A stretch of DNA of 35,146 nucleotides from Colwellia sp. (GCA_029938115.1 JAPYOP010000010.1:6541-41686), one strand, 5' to 3'; shown: positions 14,923 through 26,170, numbered from the stretch's first letter. A program made the numbers and translations. The notes: a model not told the origin generated them from the sequence alone.

Positions 14923-16017
14923 TTATACTTCATTGTTAAATATAACGTTGTTTATATCGGATATAATAGTCTCTAATGCATTTTTCTTAGGGATCCCTTG
15001 CATACCACTCAATATCCTCACACGCTCATCTCCATGCTTATCAACAAGTAATAAAGCCTGTTCATTGATGTTTTCACTAGTTAATTCTGCTTTTATAACT
15101 AAATTCTTAGTCAAACAAAATTTCAATCGTGTTCTTTGATCACTAGATAAAGCCACCGCTACCGATGGCTTATTTAAAGCAATACATTGCAATAAAGTAT
15201 CACCCGCACTAACCACACAAGCATGGGCTGAGTTTATTAAAGAAATAAAATATTCATTTTCAATACTTCTCAAGCAGATAACATCCTCATATTGATGTTC
15301 AATATTTTTAGGGTAATTACTACCAAAAACGACGACACATTTTATTTTTGTTTGTCGATAAAATTCACATGCCGCTTGATAATAAATATCAGCAGCAAGC
15401 TTGTCTCCTACATAAGTTCCGCCAGAGCCTGAAGAAAATACAAAGAATGATTCTCCAAGCAAATTCAATTTGTTTAATATATATTCTTGATTATTACCCG
15501 ATGGAGGAATAAAAACAGAGCCAATATTTTTAGGTAGTGATTTATTAAAAAATTTAACTTTACAGCGTTGTAAAAAACCCAGCGGCTTGATACAAAAATC
15601 TGGTTGTGCAACCCAATGTATATCTATATTAAAAAGCCGATTGAGTTTCAAACCTCGTTTACGTTTTTTATTTCGTTGTGATAAGAAAGCAACTTTAGCA
15701 CCGACCTTTTTAGCTTCCTTAAACTGTTTTGCTCTTCCTGATGCATCAAAAATAACCAAATCAGGCTGCAACTGCCTAATAATACTATTGACTCTAGGAG
15801 TATCTTTCGTGGGTGAGTTTTTACAGGAGTGAACCTCATAAGGGCAATCATTAATATATTTTGAGTTTTCATTCAAAATAAAGTGTACATCTGTTTTTGG
15901 CCATTGCTGTAAAATAGATTTAGCAATGATCAGCGAACGAACATATTCACCAGAGCCAGATGTAGAGGAGACAGGAATAAATAAAACAAGACTAGGGTTA
16001 GTTTGAGCGTCTTTCAT
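14923..16017 (-). CDS. Probable GT-B glycosyltransferase, MurG/PseG-like fold
   Basis: 364 residues. FIPVSSTSGSGEYVRSLIIA resembles the Gly-rich acceptor loop of GT-B enzymes. The C-terminal half has FVFSSGSGGTYVGDKLAADI, VVVFGSNYPK and ACVVSAGDTLLQCIALNKPS. The last is like the donor-binding region of MurG/PseG/GT28 proteins, where a Gly-Gly-x-Thr loop follows a buried strand. I cannot place it in a named family. It starts the minus-strand pair of glycan genes, divergent from wzi. No clear ribosome binding site. Confidence 0.65.
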   Translation of the reverse strand: MKDAQTNPSLVLFIPVSSTSGSGEYVRSLIIAKSILQQWPKTDVHFILNENSKYINDCPYEVHSCKNSPTKDTPRVNSIIRQLQPDLVIFDASGRAKQFKEAKKVGAKVAFLSQRNKKRKRGLKLNRLFNIDIHWVAQPDFCIKPLGFLQRCKVKFFNKSLPKNIGSVFIPPSGNNQEYILNKLNLLGESFFVFSSGSGGTYVGDKLAADIYYQAACEFYRQTKIKCVVVFGSNYPKNIEHQYEDVICLRSIENEYFISLINSAHACVVSAGDTLLQCIALNKPSVAVALSSDQRTRLKFCLTKNLVIKAELTSENINEQALLLVDKHGDERVRILSGMQGIPKKNALETIISDINNVIFNNEV

Positions 16018-16171
16018 TAAATAAAAATAGTCTGTATTATTAAAACCTTAGTTTAACCGAGTTTAGAATAATCTACTAATATCAGAAGATTTTTAATTTT
16101 TTCTATTATCTAGGTGAGTTAGCTCAACATCACTGCTACAATTAGCGAAATTTTTTCTCCAGTTACAATAA

Positions 16172-16190
16172 ATGCCCTCTACTTGGGCAT
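16172..16190 (+). promoter_or_regulatory. Hairpin just upstream of wzi
   Basis: ATGCCC (16172-16177) pairs with GGGCAT (16185-16190) around a 7-base loop. GTTTTAGGG follows, and the wzi start is 16 bases further on. It could act as an attenuator or mask the ribosome binding site TAGGG. No JUMPstart/ops element (GGCGGTAG) was seen. Confidence 0.45.
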
Positions 16191-16206
16191 GTTTTAGGGT
16201 TTTATC

Positions 16207-17733
16207 ATGTTGTTAAAGTTAGGGCTGAGCCTTGCTTCCCTTTTTTATATTATCTCTAGCAAAGCGGCTCCTTGGGTTGAATTAGATGATCTTAGTCTTA
16301 GAAGTAATATTCAATTATTAGCTGATGCTGGTATTATTACTGCACCGGTAACCACCTACCCATTAATGTGGAATGCAATAAAAAACGATATACTCTCCGC
16401 TGATGAATATCAATTAACAGACTCACAATTACAAGCATTAAATCACGTTCGATATAGCTTTCGCTATGCAAAACAGCATAGCGAAACCACCAAAAAATCT
16501 ATTTATCTTTCGAATAACAGCCAGCGTTTTACTAGTTATGGTAATAGCCACTTTGATCAAGGAAATATCTCCTTATCACATGAATTTTTAACAGAAAATT
16601 TGGCCGGAAAAATTCAAGCAAACTATCGCCTAGGTTTGAATGACAGCCCCAATTTACAACAAGGTAGTGATTTTAACTTAGATGGCAGTTACCTTGCCTA
16701 TAAATGGGGAAATTGGATCCTTAGTGCTGGTGCTATAGAAAAATGGTGGGGACCAGGTATTGATACCAGTTTAATTATGTCAACAAATGCTAGACCATTA
16801 CCTGCACTTACTTTAAGCAGAGATAGCTCAGCAGCATTTGAGACGCCTTGGTTAAGTTGGATAGGCCCTTGGACAGTTACCGCCCAAATGGCGCAACTTG
16901 AAAGTAAGCGCTATGTACCTGATACCTTGATGTGGAGCTCTAGAGCAACTTTTCGTCCTTTAAGAGGATTAGAAATAGGTGCAGCTTGGTCATTTCAATG
17001 GGCAGGAGAAGGTCAACCAGGCTCTTTTGCTGATTTTTTTGAAATCCTTTTTGGTGGCTTAGAATGCGCTAATGATGAACCAAATTGTGATCCTGAAATG
17101 AATAGCCATATTGGTAACCACCTTGCTGGTTATGATGTGCGATGGTCCGATACACTCTTTGATTTACCTTATGCTGTCTATTTACAAACCATAGGGGAAG
17201 ACGGTGCACAAAGTAGTATAATCACAGATAAAGCTGATATGTATGGTGCAGAAGTTCGCTTTAAGGCTTTTGAACAACAAATTATGCTTAACTTAGAATA
17301 CGCAAACACCCAAACTGCCTGTGCGGGTGCTGGCTCAACAGCACTTACTTGTTTTTATGAGCATGGCACCTATAAATCAGGTTATCGTTATTATCGACGC
17401 ACTATAGGCTCCACCTATGATAATGATGCCCAAAGTATTGTAGCTACCGTATTAATACAAACGCTCTCGGGCAATAGCTGGCAATTAAAGTTTAAAAAAC
17501 TGCAATTAAATACTGATAATATTGACCGCTTCCCTAATGATATAAACTTAGGGAATCCTGTCAGTAAAATTGCTGAGGATGCCTTACAGTTCGATGGTCA
17601 ATATAAATTTATCGCATTTGATTCGCGATTTACCACGGGTTTAGTATTAACTCGCTCAAGTTTTCCAAACGAATCACAGCTTGATAGCGAGACTAACATT
17701 GACGCGTATATAAAATGGGAATATCGATTTTAA
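16207..17733 (+). CDS. wzi: Capsule assembly outer-membrane protein, Wzi family
   Basis: 508 residues with signal peptide (cleavage near SKA-AP, residues 18-21). An N-terminal helical part is followed by a beta-rich body, ending in YIKWEYRF with a C-terminal Phe, as in outer-membrane barrels. Family-like segments are WNAIKNDI, the block around WILSAGAIEKWWGPG, TNARPLPALTLSRD, and WLSWIGPWTVTAQMAQLESK. The WWGPG motif and the following SLIMSTNARP region are typical of Wzi. Wzi binds capsule or exopolysaccharide at the cell surface, so the locus probably makes an exported polysaccharide. The extracellular Cys-containing insert (NDEPNCDPEMN) is notable. Confidence 0.88.
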   Translation: MLLKLGLSLASLFYIISSKAAPWVELDDLSLRSNIQLLADAGIITAPVTTYPLMWNAIKNDILSADEYQLTDSQLQALNHVRYSFRYAKQHSETTKKSIYLSNNSQRFTSYGNSHFDQGNISLSHEFLTENLAGKIQANYRLGLNDSPNLQQGSDFNLDGSYLAYKWGNWILSAGAIEKWWGPGIDTSLIMSTNARPLPALTLSRDSSAAFETPWLSWIGPWTVTAQMAQLESKRYVPDTLMWSSRATFRPLRGLEIGAAWSFQWAGEGQPGSFADFFEILFGGLECANDEPNCDPEMNSHIGNHLAGYDVRWSDTLFDLPYAVYLQTIGEDGAQSSIITDKADMYGAEVRFKAFEQQIMLNLEYANTQTACAGAGSTALTCFYEHGTYKSGYRYYRRTIGSTYDNDAQSIVATVLIQTLSGNSWQLKFKKLQLNTDNIDRFPNDINLGNPVSKIAEDALQFDGQYKFIAFDSRFTTGLVLTRSSFPNESQLDSETNIDAYIKWEYRF

Positions 17734-17790
17734 TAGCTAAAGTTCCATTATTTAATCAATCTATGCTTTTAATTTTTTTATAAAAAATCA

Positions 17791-17799
17791 TGATATACT
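17791..17799 (+). promoter_or_regulatory. Extended -10 promoter of the GT-A / wecB / GT fusion genes
   Basis: TGATATACT: an extended -10 (TGN) joined to TATACT, 35 bases upstream of the next start and preceded by T/A-rich DNA. No good -35 box is seen. Confidence 0.4.
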
Positions 17800-17834
17800 T
17801 TTAAATTCCACTATCCGACGACAAAAAATAGCAA

Positions 17835-18728
17835 ATGATTATAAAAAAAACCTACGCACCTCGTTGGTACAATGTTTATGCAATTCAATTTTTCCGCCTT
17901 GTTATGGAACGAATTTTACCACCATCATGGTTTAGAGAAACTCTTCCCCCTAAAGATCAGCGTAAAGCTGTCGATGGATTTTTCAATTTAGAAATTGTGA
18001 GTCATTGCTGGCAATATTCGAATATGCTCACCTATCAACTTAGTTCCTTTGTTAACAATCCCCCGACTAAGTTAGCTTTAACTGTGACCGTTTTTTATGC
18101 TCAAGAAGATACTAAAAGCCAAGCAGTATTAGATTTTTTCAGTCAAAAGAATGTTGATAATGTGACATGGAATTTTCAAGCTCTGTCTACAGGTAAACTA
18201 TTTAGACGCGGTATTGGTCGTAATATGGCCGCACGTTCAAGCAAAGCAGACTGGCTCTGGTATACTGATTGCGACATAATTTTCCACGAAAACTGTTTAG
18301 ACTCTTTAGCTGAGCAACTGCAAGGAAAACAAGAAATACTTTATTTTCCCAAGCAAGAAAGAACGACAGAAATGCTAACAGCAGACGATCCAATGCTGAG
18401 AAAAGACAGTGAACCACAAGTGGTTGATATTGAAGCAGGTGAATTTAGCCTGCATTCACGCGATAAAGCCAAAGGAGCTTTTCAAATAGTACACGGTGAT
18501 ATTGCACGTGCTATTGGATACTGTGAAAAGTTATCTATGTTTCAAACTGAAGATACCCGCTGGCGTAAAACTTACGAAGATACTGCATTTAAATGGCTAA
18601 TTAATAGCGAAGGCATTCCGCTTGATATTGACGGTGTGTTTCAAATTCGCCACGTGCAAAAAGGCCGTTATGCAAAAGACTCTAAAGTATCAAAAGTGCG
18701 TAGTAAAATTAGGCGAATGCAAGAATAA
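17835..18728 (+). CDS. GT-A (family 2-like) glycosyltransferase
   Basis: 297 residues. The N-terminal 60 residues are basic and hydrophobic and may lie on the membrane. The catalytic fold follows: [20 protein letters not shown], then [20 protein letters not shown] leading into TDCDIIF, where D-C-D is the DxD-type metal site. Near the C-terminus, [19 protein letters not shown] supplies an ED pair typical of GT2 catalytic bases. Donor and acceptor are not predictable. Its stop is 16 bases before the wecB start, so the two are co-transcribed. Confidence 0.8.
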   Translation: MIIKKTYAPRWYNVYAIQFFRLVMERILPPSWFRETLPPKDQRKAVDGFFNLEIVSHCWQYSNMLTYQLSSFVNNPPTKLALTVTVFYAQEDTKSQAVLDFFSQKNVDNVTWNFQALSTGKLFRRGIGRNMAARSSKADWLWYTDCDIIFHENCLDSLAEQLQGKQEILYFPKQERTTEMLTADDPMLRKDSEPQVVDIEAGEFSLHSRDKAKGAFQIVHGDIARAIGYCEKLSMFQTEDTRWRKTYEDTAFKWLINSEGIPLDIDGVFQIRHVQKGRYAKDSKVSKVRSKIRRMQE

Positions 18729-18744
18729 TGGAAAAAAAACAGTG

Positions 18745-19896
18745 ATGAAAATATTAACCATTTTTGGCACTCGTCCAGAAGCAATAAAAATGGCGCCTTT
18801 AGTTCATGCGCTCGCCCATGATGACCGCTTTGAAGCTAAAGTATGCGTTACTGCTCAGCATCGGGAAATGTTAGATCAAGTTTTAGATTTATTTAATATT
18901 ATTCCTGATTACGATCTAAATTTAATGAAGGCTGGGCAAACACTTAACGAAATAACCGCTCGGATATTATTAAAACTAAAACCAGTCTTAGTCGAATTCA
19001 AGCCTGATATTGTACTGGTACACGGTGATACCGCAACCACATTTGCTGCAAGTTTAGCGGCTTATTATGAACAAATATCAGTTGGACATATTGAAGCAGG
19101 TTTGCGCACCAATAATATCTACTCGCCGTGGCCTGAAGAAGGTAATCGAAAACTCACTGCGGCTTTAGTTAAGTATCATTTTGCGCCAACAATTACTTCA
19201 AAAAATAATTTACTCGCTGAAAATTACAATGAAGAAAGTATTACGATTACAGGTAACACCGTTATCGATGCTTTATTAATGGCGAAAGAAAAAATAAATA
19301 ACGACAAAAAATTAGCACATAACTTAACGCAGCAGTTTTCCATGTTAGACCAAACTAAACCGCTTATTTTAGTGACTGGCCATCGCCGTGAAAGTTTTGG
19401 CCAAGGTTTTGAAAATATCTGTCAAGCTTTAGCCTTAACCGCCAAACGATATCCTCAAGCGCAAATACTCTACCCAATGCACTTAAACCCAAATGTAAGA
19501 GAGCCGGTTAATCGTTTACTAAAAGGCTTTAATAATATCTTACTTATAGAACCTCAAGAGTATCTCCCTTTTGTTTATTTAATGGATCGTGCTCATATTA
19601 TTTTAACCGACTCTGGTGGTATACAAGAAGAAGCGCCATCGCTTGGTAAGCCGGTATTAGTCATGCGCGAAACAACAGAACGTCCAGAAGCAGTTACCGC
19701 TGGTACAGTAAAACTTGTTGGTACTCAAGTTGATAAGATAACAAAGAACATCAACGAGTTAATGGATAATAAAAAAGCATATCAAGCAATGAGTTTTGCT
19801 CATAATCCTTATGGTGATGGCAAAAGTTGTCAGAGAATTTTGGCTACACTCAGCAAACAAAATACTAACAACTCAGTGCCTTCGGTTACTAGCTGA
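18745..19896 (+). CDS. wecB: UDP-N-acetylglucosamine 2-epimerase (non-hydrolysing)
   Basis: 383 residues from the ATG at 18745, beginning [19 protein letters not shown], the family's exact N-terminus; the frame is open further upstream, but that part overlaps the preceding gene. It converts UDP-GlcNAc to UDP-ManNAc in the cytosol. Motifs are [56 protein letters not shown] and [20 protein letters not shown]. No wecC (ManNAc dehydrogenase) is in the window, so the fate of the ManNAc (direct use or oxidation) is open. It supplies precursor to the flanking glycosyltransferases. Confidence 0.96.
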   Translation: MKILTIFGTRPEAIKMAPLVHALAHDDRFEAKVCVTAQHREMLDQVLDLFNIIPDYDLNLMKAGQTLNEITARILLKLKPVLVEFKPDIVLVHGDTATTFAASLAAYYEQISVGHIEAGLRTNNIYSPWPEEGNRKLTAALVKYHFAPTITSKNNLLAENYNEESITITGNTVIDALLMAKEKINNDKKLAHNLTQQFSMLDQTKPLILVTGHRRESFGQGFENICQALALTAKRYPQAQILYPMHLNPNVREPVNRLLKGFNNILLIEPQEYLPFVYLMDRAHIILTDSGGIQEEAPSLGKPVLVMRETTERPEAVTAGTVKLVGTQVDKITKNINELMDNKKAYQAMSFAHNPYGDGKSCQRILATLSKQNTNNSVPSVTS

Positions 19897-19931
19897 TACT
19901 AATACCTTTTATATTGAGAACTAAGCCCGTT

Positions 19932-21581
19932 ATGTCTATGAAACAAAAAAAAACCTTGTCACAAAAAATAAAATGGTGGTTCAATACCCGTATTGTTGGT
20001 TTTTGGCGAGTAAAAGTGTCCGGCTATGTTAAAGAAAAAACAGCGGGAGCCCCAGATACCATTAGCTTCAATAAAAATGCTAGTCCTATGCAAGAGCCCA
20101 GCAAAGATGGCATTACGGTAATATTAACGGCTTATAAACGGGCTGAATATCTAGAGCAACAAATAACGGCTTTACGCGCCCAAACCATTCCGCCTAATGA
20201 GATTTGGGTGTGGTCTAACAAAAGTGATGTTGAACTACGTGATATATCAAAGCTAGCAGATCGTGTCGTAGCATCTAACAGTAACTTTCTTTTTTGGGGA
20301 CGTTTTGCATTAGCAAACCTAGTACGCACTAAATATGTCGCCTTTTTTGATGATGATATTTTACCGCAGCCACGCTGGTTTGAAAACTGCTTACAAACTA
20401 TAGAGTCGGGTCATGATGGGATTTTAGGTGGCTCTGGTGTTTTATTGCCAACTGACGGCGGTTACTCAAGTAAGCACAAAGCGGGTTGGAATGGCAACCA
20501 TTTTGATGTACCTGTGCAAGTTGATTTAGTCGGCCATGCTTGGTTTATGGATAAAGCCTATGTAAATTACATGTGGCGAGAAGAACCAGTATCTTGGGAT
20601 AACGGCGAAGACATTCATTTAAGTTATATGGCACTAAAATATGGTGGTATTAAAACGATAGTACCGCCACACCCTGAAAATGATCAATCATTATGGAGCT
20701 GTCGTCCAGATTTTGGCAAAATTGTCGGTCGGTTAAAAGTCGCGACCTATAAAACAAAAGACCATAAAAATACCCGTAGTGAAATTGTTGACAAACACAC
20801 CAGTGACGGCTGGCAAGTTGTTAAAAATAAAGCTGACTTCTCTTTGCCCAAAGAAAAATTATTTACTGAAGAATTAACTCTATTCAACCAGAAACTTATC
20901 AACAATGAACAATTCGCTTTAGTTCGGTTTGGTGATGGTGAAATGATAGTTATAAATGGTGAGGCTATTGATTTATCGCAAAAATGCAATGGCGAACACA
21001 AATATAATCCTGATAATGAAAAAGATGAACATTACCGTCAAATATTAGAGCAATCATTGTTACACAAGAGTGAACGATATTTTGTTGGCTTACCTTGTCG
21101 CTGTTGTGTTGGGGATAGCCACTGCGACGAATTACGTTCACAGTCACAACAAAGCATAGCTCAGTTAACTTGGGCAAATATTTTTGTGAATGCTAATTAC
21201 CCAATTTTTTTAGCCCAAACCATTGATATTCTCAAGTCAAAAAGTATCACTATAGTTTGCCATGAAAAAGCTGCTCTTAGCGGTTTACCTTTTAACATTA
21301 GCAATGATTTTAGAGTCGGTGCAAACGCCTGGGTTGATAGTTATGACAAATTACTTGAACAGCTAAGTACTCATATCAAAGAAAACGACGTCAAAAACCA
21401 AGTGTTTATTTTTTGTGCGGGTGTATTGAGTAATATGCTTATATTTCAGCTAAGTAAAACTTATCCTGATAATACTTATTTAGATGTTGGCTCTGTATTT
21501 GACGATATGATGGACCTAGGGAAAACTAGAAAATATTTAAAAGGTAGTAAAAAGCGCTTGAAACAGGTTTGTATTTGGTAA
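19932..21581 (+). CDS. Two-domain glycosyltransferase: GT-A (family 2) fused to GT-D (DUF1792)
   Basis: 549 residues from the ATG at 19932; a TTG at 19914 would add 6. Residues 45-245 are a family-2 fold: ITVILTAYKRAEYLEQQI, FFDDDILPQPRWF (DxD), and WDNGEDIHLSYMALKYGG (ED base). Residues about 285-545 match the DUF1792/GT-D type. They contain FALVRFGDGEMIVINGE, whose D-G-E is the DXE metal motif of that fold, then ITIVCHEKAALSGL, VFIFCAGVLSNML and YLDVGSVFDDMM. A Cys-rich patch, LPCRCCVGDSHCDE, lies in the GT-D part. Two catalytic domains suggest addition of two sugars in succession. Last gene before the leu leader; no clear terminator follows. Confidence 0.83.
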   Translation: MSMKQKKTLSQKIKWWFNTRIVGFWRVKVSGYVKEKTAGAPDTISFNKNASPMQEPSKDGITVILTAYKRAEYLEQQITALRAQTIPPNEIWVWSNKSDVELRDISKLADRVVASNSNFLFWGRFALANLVRTKYVAFFDDDILPQPRWFENCLQTIESGHDGILGGSGVLLPTDGGYSSKHKAGWNGNHFDVPVQVDLVGHAWFMDKAYVNYMWREEPVSWDNGEDIHLSYMALKYGGIKTIVPPHPENDQSLWSCRPDFGKIVGRLKVATYKTKDHKNTRSEIVDKHTSDGWQVVKNKADFSLPKEKLFTEELTLFNQKLINNEQFALVRFGDGEMIVINGEAIDLSQKCNGEHKYNPDNEKDEHYRQILEQSLLHKSERYFVGLPCRCCVGDSHCDELRSQSQQSIAQLTWANIFVNANYPIFLAQTIDILKSKSITIVCHEKAALSGLPFNISNDFRVGANAWVDSYDKLLEQLSTHIKENDVKNQVFIFCAGVLSNMLIFQLSKTYPDNTYLDVGSVFDDMMDLGKTRKYLKGSKKRLKQVCIW

Positions 21582-21691
21582 ATAAAAAATAAAACCAGCG
21601 TCTCAAATTTAAACGCAGCTGTATTGTAAAAATGCACCTTAATATGGCTTAGGCATATAACTAAAGCATCTAGCGATTAAGTTTATTTTAT

Positions 21692-21721
21692 TTGACAGAG
21701 TTAGAGTATATGCGCTATTAA
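21692..21721 (+). promoter_or_regulatory. Promoter of the leu operon
   Basis: Perfect TTGACA (21692-21697), an 18-base spacer and TATTAA (21716-21721). The start would be near 21728, about 30 bases before leuL. The rest of the 400-base gap before leuA holds the leader peptide and attenuator. Nothing recognisable is in 21582-21690. Confidence 0.65.
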
Positions 21722-21759
21722 TAGGTTAATGAAATCTTTGAACACAATATATCAAAAAC

Positions 21760-21822
21760 ATGATTAAAATAATTAAGCAAAATAAACTCAACCTCCTCCT
21801 CGCACTCATCATGCGCGGCTAG
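21760..21822 (+). CDS. leuL: leu operon leader peptide
   Basis: A 20-codon open reading frame, MIKIIKQNKLNLLLALIMRG. Five of its residues 10-16 are Leu, and all five use CTC, a codon rarely used in the adjacent leu genes, where TTA, TTG and CTA dominate. Slow decoding of these codons when charged Leu-tRNA is scarce should stall the ribosome. The end of the frame carries GCGCGG (21813-21818), complementary to CCGCGC in the left arm of the terminator at 21892-21897. The ribosome binding site is weak. Too short for ordinary gene finders but well supported by the leucine run, promoter and terminator. Confidence 0.88.
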   Translation: MIKIIKQNKLNLLLALIMRG

Positions 21823-21886
21823 GTTTTGTTGCTTATTTAATGACTACTACGATTCTTCTAGAATCCAATAAATAAAATATTCAAAT

Positions 21887-21916
21887 AAAACCCGCGCTAA
21901 CTAACGCGGGTTTTTT
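21887..21916 (+). terminator. leu attenuator (Rho-independent terminator)
   Basis: CCCGCG (21891-21896) pairs with CGCGGG (21905-21910) around CTAACTAA, followed by six T (21911-21916); the flanking A and T runs extend the stem. It lies 65 bases upstream of leuA. GCGCGG in the leuL end can pair with the left arm and so act as antiterminator. A small stem GATTCT/AGAATC (21851-21865) lies between. Confidence 0.88.
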
Positions 21917-21981
21917 ACATCTATGCGATGGTTAGCTTTAAACGAAATTAAAAACCAGATTAGGCATATAAAGGAAAAAAC

Positions 21982-23562
21982 ATGAGCACTTCAAATTCAG
22001 CATCACAAGGCTCATCATCAAAGGATAATGTCATTATTTTTGACACGACTTTACGAGATGGTGAACAAGCACTAAACGCTAGCTTATCAGTACACGAAAA
22101 ACTACAAATTGCCCTATCGCTTGAGCGCTTAGGTGTAGATATTATGGAAGTTGGCTTTCCTGTGTCTTCTCCCGGTGATTTCGAATCTGTACAGCAAATC
22201 GCTCGCACCATCAAAAATGCTAGAGTTTGTGGTTTAGCCCGGGCGGTTGAAGGCGATATAGACGCTTGTGCCCAAGCATTGAAAGTAGCAGACCAATTTC
22301 GTATTCATACCTTTATTTCAACGTCTGATGTGCATGTTCAGCAGAAATTGCGTAAAGAATTTTCAGACGTACAAGCTATGGCTGTACACGCAGTAAAATA
22401 TGCGCGTAAGTTTACCGACGATGTCGAGTTTTCTTGTGAAGATGCAGGTCGTACCCCCATTGATAATTTATGTCGCATGGTTGAAGCCGCTATTGATGCG
22501 GGTGCCACTACGGTAAATATTCCAGATACAGTTGGTTATACTTTACCATTTGAATTTCAAGGTATTATTACCGACTTATTTAATCGCGTACCAAATATTG
22601 ATAAAGCGATTATTTCTGTACATTGTCATAACGATTTAGGTTTAGCCGTAGCTAACTCTATGGCGGCAGTACAAGCTGGCGCACGACAAATTGAATGTAC
22701 CATTAACGGTATTGGTGAGCGAGCCGGTAACTGTTCATTAGAAGAAGTGGCGATGATCATGAAAACTCGCCAAGCATTACTTAACGTTAACACCAATATT
22801 AATCACCAAGAAATTGCCCGCACGTCTAAACTAGTAAGTACCTTGTGTAACATGCCAGTGCAATTAAACAAGGCAATTGTTGGCGGTAATGCGTTTAGCC
22901 ATTCATCCGGTATTCATCAAGATGGCATGTTAAAAGCCAGTAATACCTATGAGATTATGACACCAGAAAGTGTCGGCATTGCAAAAACCAAGTTAAACCT
23001 AACTTCACGCAGCGGGCGCCATGTAATTAAACACCGCATGGAAAGTTTAGGTTATCAAGAAAGCGATTATGAAATTGAACAGCTTTATACAGATTTTTTA
23101 GCATTAGCTGACAAAAAAGGCCAGGTTTTCGATGACGATTTAGAAGCGTTGGTATTTAAGTTACAACAAAAAGATTTGAAAGACTATTACCGCTTAGAGA
23201 ATATTAAAGTGCAATGTGGCGATGGTGATTTTGCTACCGCCAGTATCAAGTTAATATCAGGTGACGACTGTGAAGGTAAAATTCACGCAGCTACTGGTAA
23301 CGGTCCTGTTGATGCCTTGTATCAAGCTATCAAACAAACTGCTGATATTGATTTTGCCGTAAGTGATTACAAAATATCAAACAAAGGCTCAGGTGAAGAT
23401 GGTTTAGGTCAAGCTGATTTAGTAATAACTTGGCAAGGCAGAAACTTCCATGGTTATGGTTTAGAAACTGATGTTATTGAAGCATCAGGACAAGCACTTA
23501 TTCATGCATTAAATAGTATTCGCCGCGCCATGACTATTGCCCAGTTAAAATCTGAAAAGTAA
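21982..23562 (+). CDS. leuA: 2-isopropylmalate synthase
   Basis: 526 residues; first enzyme of leucine synthesis, condensing acetyl-CoA with 2-oxoisovalerate. Visible are [17 protein letters not shown] (DTTLRDGEQ from residue 21, metal-binding Asp), [29 protein letters not shown] (HxH metal site, about 212-226), [14 protein letters not shown], and [14 protein letters not shown]. The C-terminal 130 residues ([20 protein letters not shown] onward) are the LeuA regulatory dimer domain for leucine feedback. Length matches E. coli LeuA (523). AAGGA precedes the ATG. Expression is governed by the attenuator upstream. Confidence 0.97.
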   Translation: MSTSNSASQGSSSKDNVIIFDTTLRDGEQALNASLSVHEKLQIALSLERLGVDIMEVGFPVSSPGDFESVQQIARTIKNARVCGLARAVEGDIDACAQALKVADQFRIHTFISTSDVHVQQKLRKEFSDVQAMAVHAVKYARKFTDDVEFSCEDAGRTPIDNLCRMVEAAIDAGATTVNIPDTVGYTLPFEFQGIITDLFNRVPNIDKAIISVHCHNDLGLAVANSMAAVQAGARQIECTINGIGERAGNCSLEEVAMIMKTRQALLNVNTNINHQEIARTSKLVSTLCNMPVQLNKAIVGGNAFSHSSGIHQDGMLKASNTYEIMTPESVGIAKTKLNLTSRSGRHVIKHRMESLGYQESDYEIEQLYTDFLALADKKGQVFDDDLEALVFKLQQKDLKDYYRLENIKVQCGDGDFATASIKLISGDDCEGKIHAATGNGPVDALYQAIKQTADIDFAVSDYKISNKGSGEDGLGQADLVITWQGRNFHGYGLETDVIEASGQALIHALNSIRRAMTIAQLKSEK

Positions 23563-23582
23563 AACTGAAAAATAATAATTTA

Positions 23583-23604
23583 TGTAGATCGGCCTTTAGG
23601 CCGT
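23583..23604. repeat. REP-like hairpin between leuA and leuB
   Basis: TGTAGATCG (one change from TGTAGGTCG) leads into CGGCCT-TT-AGGCCG (23590-23603), a perfect 6-base stem. Position and core match the element between leuC and leuD. Confidence 0.5.
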
Positions 23605-23640
23605 CAAAGTAACAAATTTAAAATTTAGAGAGAATGATAA

Positions 23641-24729
<1,089 letters not shown>

Positions 24730-24732
24730 ACA

Positions 24733-26157
24733 ATGTCTGCAACTCATACATCACTAACTATGTACGAAAAGTTATGGCAAAATCATTTAGTTGAAGACGT
24801 AAAGGATGAAACACCTTTACTTTTTGTTGACCGACATTTGATCCACGAAGTTACCTCACCACAAGCGTTTGCTAACTTGCGTTTTCATAACCGCCCAGTT
24901 CGCCATCCAAAGCGCACTATCGCGACAATGGATCATAATATCTCTACTCGCTCAATTAAAATTGATGCTGCTGGTGAAGGTGCCGCGAATCAACTTAGAG
25001 CGCTAGAAAAAAACTGTAAAGATTTTGGCATCGAATTATTCGGCATGGGTCACAAAAACCAAGGTATTGCTCACGTAATGGGGCCAGAGCTTGGTTTAAC
25101 TCTGCCAGGTACTATTATTGTTTGTGGCGATTCACACACCGCCACTCACGGCGCATTTGGCGCGTTAGCTTTTGGTATTGGCACTTCTGAAGTTGAACAT
25201 GTTTTTGCTACGCAAACTTTGCGTCAAAACAAAGCTAAAACCATGAAAATTGAAGTCAAAGGTCATGTTGGCAACGGTATTAGCGCAAAGGATATTATTC
25301 TTGCCATTATTGGTAAAACGGGCAGTGCAGGTGCTACCGGTTATGTAGTTGAATATTGTGGTGAAGCTATTGAAGCCTTGAGCATGGAAGAGCGCATGAC
25401 GGTTTGTAACATGAGTATTGAGTTTGGCGCTAAAGCTGGCTTAGTTGCCCCTGATCAAACTACTTTTGATTATGTTGAAGGCAAAGAGTACGCCCCAAAA
25501 GGTGATGTATTTGAGCAAGCCGTTAGTGATTGGAAACAGTTAAAATCTGATGATGATGCTGTATTTGACAGTGTATTAACGCTTGAAGCAAAAGACATCA
25601 AAGCACAAGTAACTTGGGGCACGAATCCGGGGCAAGTAATCAGCATTGATGGCTGCGTACCGTCGCCTGATAGCTTTAATGATCCTATTGAAAAAGAGTC
25701 TTGTGTAAATGCCTTAGCCTATATGGACTTAACTGCTGGCACTAAAATTACCGATATTCACGTAAATAAAGTATTCATTGGCTCTTGTACTAACTCGCGT
25801 ATTGAAGATCTTAGAGCAGCAGCAGGCGTCGTTGAAAATTACACCGCCAAAGGTCAAAGCGTACAAGCTTCTGTTGATGCCATTGTAGTTCCTGGTTCTT
25901 ACCGCGTTAAAGCGCAAGCAGAAAACGAAGGTTTAGATAAAATATTTAGTGATGCTGGGTTTGAGTGGCGTTTACCGGGCTGTTCTATGTGTTTAGGCAT
26001 GAATGACGATGTGCTTGAAGCAGGCGACCGCTGTGCTTCAACCAGTAACCGTAACTTTGAAGGTCGTCAAGGCCGTGGCAGTCGCACACACTTAGTCAGC
26101 CCAGAAATGGCAGCTGCAGCAGCGATTACCGGTCATTTTGTCGACCTTAACAGCTAA
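24733..26157 (+). CDS. leuC: 3-isopropylmalate dehydratase, large subunit
   Basis: 474 residues; aconitase-family subunit that with LeuD isomerises 2- to 3-isopropylmalate. The 4Fe-4S ligands are visible: Cys352 in IGSCTNSR, and Cys417 and Cys420 in [13 protein letters not shown]. Other signatures are [40 protein letters not shown], and [20 protein letters not shown]. Slightly longer than E. coli LeuC (466), mainly at the N-terminus and by small insertions. GGAG at the end of leuB serves as its ribosome binding site. Confidence 0.97.
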   Translation: MSATHTSLTMYEKLWQNHLVEDVKDETPLLFVDRHLIHEVTSPQAFANLRFHNRPVRHPKRTIATMDHNISTRSIKIDAAGEGAANQLRALEKNCKDFGIELFGMGHKNQGIAHVMGPELGLTLPGTIIVCGDSHTATHGAFGALAFGIGTSEVEHVFATQTLRQNKAKTMKIEVKGHVGNGISAKDIILAIIGKTGSAGATGYVVEYCGEAIEALSMEERMTVCNMSIEFGAKAGLVAPDQTTFDYVEGKEYAPKGDVFEQAVSDWKQLKSDDDAVFDSVLTLEAKDIKAQVTWGTNPGQVISIDGCVPSPDSFNDPIEKESCVNALAYMDLTAGTKITDIHVNKVFIGSCTNSRIEDLRAAAGVVENYTAKGQSVQASVDAIVVPGSYRVKAQAENEGLDKIFSDAGFEWRLPGCSMCLGMNDDVLEAGDRCASTSNRNFEGRQGRGSRTHLVSPEMAAAAAITGHFVDLNS

Positions 26158-26170
26158 TTAAAATCAATGA

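Noticed and set aside
18622..18744. Upstream extension of the wecB reading frame by 41 codons
   Set aside because: It overlaps the preceding glycosyltransferase gene, and the family N-terminus [13 protein letters not shown] begins at 18745.
21649..21971. Twelve-base direct repeat TTAGGCATATAA (21649-21660 and 21960-21971) flanking the leu leader
   Set aside because: A/T-rich 12-mers recur by chance in 35 kb, and no insertion-like structure joins the two copies.
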